Source: Limnoglobus sp043757025 (GTDB taxonomy: Bacteria > Planctomycetota > Planctomycetia > Gemmatales > Gemmataceae). Taken from it: 7,094 nt of DNA. The translations under genes were made by a program, and so were the position numbers. The stretch is from positions 1 to 7,094 of the forward strand of contig JAYVQG010000188.1 of assembly GCA_043757025.1 (NCBI GenBank), read 5' to 3'. Positions 5,222 through 7,094 of the stretch are shown here, one piece after another (position 1 is the first letter of the stretch; each line of letters begins with the position of its first letter). The notes beneath the pieces were generated by a model. That model was not told the DNA's origin, ran no database searches, and saw only the letters and a program-made list of their open reading frames with translations.

Positions 5222-5723
5222 ACGGATGGCGGTCTTGTTGGACGGCATGGATGGACTTCTTCTCGTGGTCGAGCGAAACGACCTGGACCGACAGTTCGGT
5301 CCCCACGTCAATCAATTGACTCGAGAACCGCGGAACGTACACGTCGATCCCAGGTGCGGCCTCGGCACTGTAGCCACAGACCGGCGCGGCGGGGTCGGCG
5401 TAGTCATGGATGTGACGCATGACCCGGACAGTAAACATTTTCCCGACGCCGAACTCGCCAACGGCCCTCTCCCAGGGATCGCGTTCGACGGCCATCTTTA
5501 TCGAGCCTACGAACACCTCGTCCACGTCGTTCCACGACAGCAACATCACCGGATGCCGTTCGCCGACGCGGGTGAAATCGCGAGGGTGGCGAACGACTTG
5601 CGTCCAACTTAACTGATGTACGAACACGACAATTCGTTGCGAGCCGGACTCGAGGTACGCACCGTATGGGTGGAGTTCGACGACCACCCCCGTGACGATC
5701 TGACCGACCTTCGAGATCATCAT
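5220..5723 (-). CDS. S1 (OB-fold) RNA-binding domain protein, 167 aa
   Basis: Residues about 5-78 form a clear S1 domain: KVGQIVTGVVVELHPYGAYLE, a VFVHQLSW strand in the position of the usual VHxSE motif, then VGERHPVMLLSWND and EVFVGSIKMAV. Residues about 90-160 look like a second, looser OB/S1 unit (VGKMFTVRVMRHIHDYADPA, then GIDVYVPRFSSQ, then VGTELSVQVVSLDHEKKSIHAV). S1 domains bind RNA in ribosomal protein S1, PNPase and others; the target here is unknown. The start is ATG 5723 or the next ATG; no good Shine-Dalgarno precedes it. A promoter candidate lies at 5791-5819. The stop codon falls exactly at the start of the fragment at 5111-5221, hinting that the gene end is a recombination junction. 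Immunity by binding RNA or shielding a ribonuclease target is speculation. Confidence 0.75.
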   Translation of the reverse strand: MMISKVGQIVTGVVVELHPYGAYLESGSQRIVVFVHQLSWTQVVRHPRDFTRVGERHPVMLLSWNDVDEVFVGSIKMAVERDPWERAVGEFGVGKMFTVRVMRHIHDYADPAAPVCGYSAEAAPGIDVYVPRFSSQLIDVGTELSVQVVSLDHEKKSIHAVQQDRHP

Positions 5724-5790
5724 TAGGGGGTCCGAACAACTGATAAGGAAAAAGAATCTCGGGCGTGGTGCGCACGGGCAGAGTTGTGGT

Positions 5791-5819
5791 TATATAAGCT
5801 GGTCCAAACCAAACGGCAA
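5791..5819 (-). promoter_or_regulatory. sigma70-like promoter candidate for the S1-domain gene
   Basis: Read on the minus strand, TTGCCG (5819-5814) and TATATA (5796-5791) are separated by exactly 17 bases; shifting by two gives TATAAC as the -10. The surrounding A+T-rich patch stands out. Transcription would start near 5784, with a leader of about 60 bases to the ATG at 5723, making the S1 gene and those after it a separate unit from the 171-aa gene. Confidence 0.42.
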
Positions 5820-5839
5820 CACCTGAACGGAGCGTGCTT

Positions 5840-5871
5840 CTCCGGGGTCGCATACAGTATGAATCCCGGAG
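5840..5871 (-). terminator. nested hairpin just after the 171-aa gene
   Basis: CTCCGGG (5840-5846) pairs exactly with CCCGGAG (5865-5871), and inside it CATAC and GTATG (5851-5855 and 5857-5861) can extend the fold. It begins one base after the TAA of the minus-strand gene at 5873. No T-run follows on the minus strand, so it may end or stabilise the transcript without being a classical terminator. Confidence 0.42.
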
Positions 5872-5872
5872 C

Positions 5873-6388
5873 TTACCCGAAAAAGCCGCAGAGCAGCCGG
5901 TAGAAGTCACTATCCGAGGGAACACCAGCGGCAGTCGCGCACCGTTCCGCAGCGATATTTGTCTTCCCTTTCCAGGCTGCCTTGTTCGCCCTCATATCTA
6001 CGAAGAGGGCGATCGTGTCCAAAAACTGGGCAGGGCTGTCGGCACACCGGATCTCTCCACCCGACTCGCCGTGCGGTAGCATCACTATCGCCCCATCCGG
6101 GCGGAGGATCAGGCGGTCGGCTTCGCAAAAGGCGAACACTTTTCCGAGCGAGTGGCCCTCACCTCGCTCTAAGAATCGGACCAAGCCGACCTCAACCTTC
6201 GAGCAATCGAAGTCGGCCAGCATCTGTTCGATCTCGTTGCTCGCAGTAAAGCCATTGGAGGTCCGAACGTGAGCGACGAATGTTGCCTGGATGTCATCAA
6301 CCTCGTCAGCGTCAAGCCCGTATTCTTTAAGTGTTTCGCGGTCAGGCATTGCCCGACGCAAGTGTGCCACAAACTGCTCCCCGCTCAT
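5873..6388 (-). CDS. hypothetical protein, possibly SUKH/SMI1-KNR4-like immunity protein, 171 aa
   Basis: The frame opens at a TTG (6394) but ATG 6388 is preferred, with AGGG 7 bases upstream. Residues 1-57 are a helical acidic module (ADEVDDIQATFVAH, then NEIEQML). Residues 58-131 look like a small alpha/beta domain: ADFDCSKVEVGLVRFLERG, GKVFAFCEADRLILRPDGAIVML, GEIRCADSPAQFLDTIALF. Strands reading out a polar residue, then an acidic D-S-x-x-[QE]-F-L end, recall SUKH (SMI1/KNR4) proteins, many of which neutralise nuclease toxins. That match is by eye and uncertain. Residues 132-171 are a variable tail. A fragment related to residues 29-58 lies at 5111-5221, and ADFDCS recurs at the start of the gene at 4440, so this family has been duplicated and broken locally. 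Confidence 0.65.
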   Translation of the reverse strand: MSGEQFVAHLRRAMPDRETLKEYGLDADEVDDIQATFVAHVRTSNGFTASNEIEQMLADFDCSKVEVGLVRFLERGEGHSLGKVFAFCEADRLILRPDGAIVMLPHGESGGEIRCADSPAQFLDTIALFVDMRANKAAWKGKTNIAAERCATAAGVPSDSDFYRLLCGFFG

Positions 6389-6472
6389 AATCAAACCCTA
6401 ATGGTTAATTGCATCTGTTTTGTATGGTGCTACCAAGTCTTCGAGCCCACCGCGAACCACCTACTCCCTCAC

Positions 6473-6970
6473 TTACGTTACACGCAGCCGACTAAGTTGG
6501 TTGATAGCTGCATCTCGAACGATACTATCTAAATCATTGACAAGTCTTCCTAACGCAGCAGTGCTGCCGAGGTTGCCCAATGCCCAGACCGCTTTGACAG
6601 CCAATGCCCTGCTATCGTCATATTCCAGGTACGGATATTTAATCCGCGCCAAATATTCCAACGCATCGATAGCCCGAGAATCACGGATACTGTCAAGGGC
6701 TCGAGCAATTTCTTCATGCTTGAAGTGCCAATCCGCAAACGCGAGTCTACAAAGAATCTGTACATGATGAATTGTGAATTTGAAACAGTAACCGAATAGC
6801 ATAGCGCTGTCTACGCCATCAGGGGAATGCTGATCGTATGATTCCTGAAGGCAATCGAGTATTAAAGATGTAGGATCGGTCAACGGTGGCCGAAAGGCCA
6901 GCAAGAACTCTGAGTGAAGTCGCTTGCCTTGAGCCAAGTCGAGGATCAGGGACATTTCAGTGCGGCTCAT
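6473..6970 (-). CDS. HEAT-repeat protein, 165 aa
   Basis: Starts at ATG 6970; the upstream AGAGAA is a weak and rather distant Shine-Dalgarno. Residues 83-165 are helical pairs of the HEAT/PBS-lyase type: KHEEIARALDSIRDSRAIDALEYL, then SRALAVKAVWALGNLGS-TAALGRLVNDL, then SIVRDAAINQLSRL. The GNLGS turn and the regular D/R placement are typical. Residues 1-80 are also helical, with a basic start and hydrophobic face (LHSEFLLAFRPPL, MLFGYCFKFTIHHVQILCRLAF). HEAT repeats bind partner proteins; small stand-alone ones are frequent in immunity-gene arrays and beside secreted toxins, which is the reading suggested by the neighbours. No enzymatic motif is seen. The 171-aa gene starts 84 bases downstream; whether they share a transcript is unclear. 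Confidence 0.78.
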   Translation of the reverse strand: MSRTEMSLILDLAQGKRLHSEFLLAFRPPLTDPTSLILDCLQESYDQHSPDGVDSAMLFGYCFKFTIHHVQILCRLAFADWHFKHEEIARALDSIRDSRAIDALEYLARIKYPYLEYDDSRALAVKAVWALGNLGSTAALGRLVNDLDSIVRDAAINQLSRLRVT

Positions 6971-7094
6971 AATTGTACATTTTCTCTAATGTGGCACGGG
7001 TGTAACCGCGTTTCCGGCGCTGGATTTCAAGGGAAATCGTTATTCTCAAAACGGTGCGAAAGCAGCCTGACGTCCAGAATCCTTGGAATTTAAG
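6971..7094. other. upstream region of the HEAT-repeat gene, no gene seen
   Basis: The last 124 bases contain no credible coding sequence on either strand. On the minus strand they would hold the promoter of the HEAT-repeat gene, but no convincing -35/-10 pair at a normal spacing was found. Confidence 0.4.

Noticed and set aside
5851..5861. CATACAGTATG palindrome as a separate operator
   Set aside because: It lies inside the 7-bp stem at 5840-5871 after a stop codon and is better explained as part of that hairpin.
5404..5925. 173-codon minus-strand frame overlapping the S1-domain gene
   Set aside because: Arg-rich and without domains, whereas the frame at 5723-5220 has a clear S1 domain.
1..7094. 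CRISPR array, tRNA or rRNA genes
   Set aside because: No regularly spaced direct repeats and no tRNA-like or conserved rRNA segments were seen on either strand.

Overview
The window looks like part of a planctomycete chromosome, most likely of the Gemmataceae type. This rests on three things: the GC-rich codon use of the left half, the conserved hypothetical protein at 2476-2958 (which I recall from that lineage), and the palindromic GGCACGTT/AACGTGCC repeat at 1921-2083, a type I associate with planctomycete genomes. The genus is inferred from memory, not tested.

Left half (1-3966, all genes on +, GC-rich). A 13-bp perfect inverted repeat with a four-run G tract in its loop (15-63) precedes a small DCC-family (DUF393) thiol-disulfide oxidoreductase (189-599). 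Next is a secreted protein with a Pro/Ala/Thr-rich middle and a helical HEAT-like C-terminus (670-1854). A hairpin and a palindromic repeat element follow, abutting the 3' end of an HNH endonuclease gene that has lost its N-terminal part (2087-2290). A hairpin and a possible extended -10 promoter precede a cytoplasmic conserved hypothetical (2476-2958) and a predicted lipoprotein (2986-3966). These look like ordinary lineage genes interrupted by one piece of repeat-associated decay.

Right half (3967-7094, nearly all genes on -, visibly richer in A+T in places). From upstream to downstream on the minus strand it holds a HEAT-repeat protein (6970-6473), a 171-aa SUKH/SMI1-like candidate (6388-5873), a protein with one clear and one possible S1/OB domain (5723-5220), a fragment related to the 171-aa protein (5221-5111), a 189-aa helical protein (5006-4437) and a 108-aa protein (4440-4114) that overlaps the 189-aa gene by ATGA. 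Small, unrelated, co-oriented genes of this kind resemble an immunity-gene array (polyimmunity locus) of the sort found beside polymorphic toxins. No toxin gene lies inside the window, so this reading is inference.

The most striking observation is that the fragment at 5111-5221 and the start of the 108-aa gene read as two halves of one gene related to the 171-aa protein. Each half carries a 9-bp copy of GCCATCATC (4433-4441 and 5130-5138). Removing 697 bp between them rejoins the halves in frame into the same NEIE-x-M-x-ADFDCS motif that the intact relative has. The 189-aa gene lies within that 697-bp segment and may be an inserted cassette.
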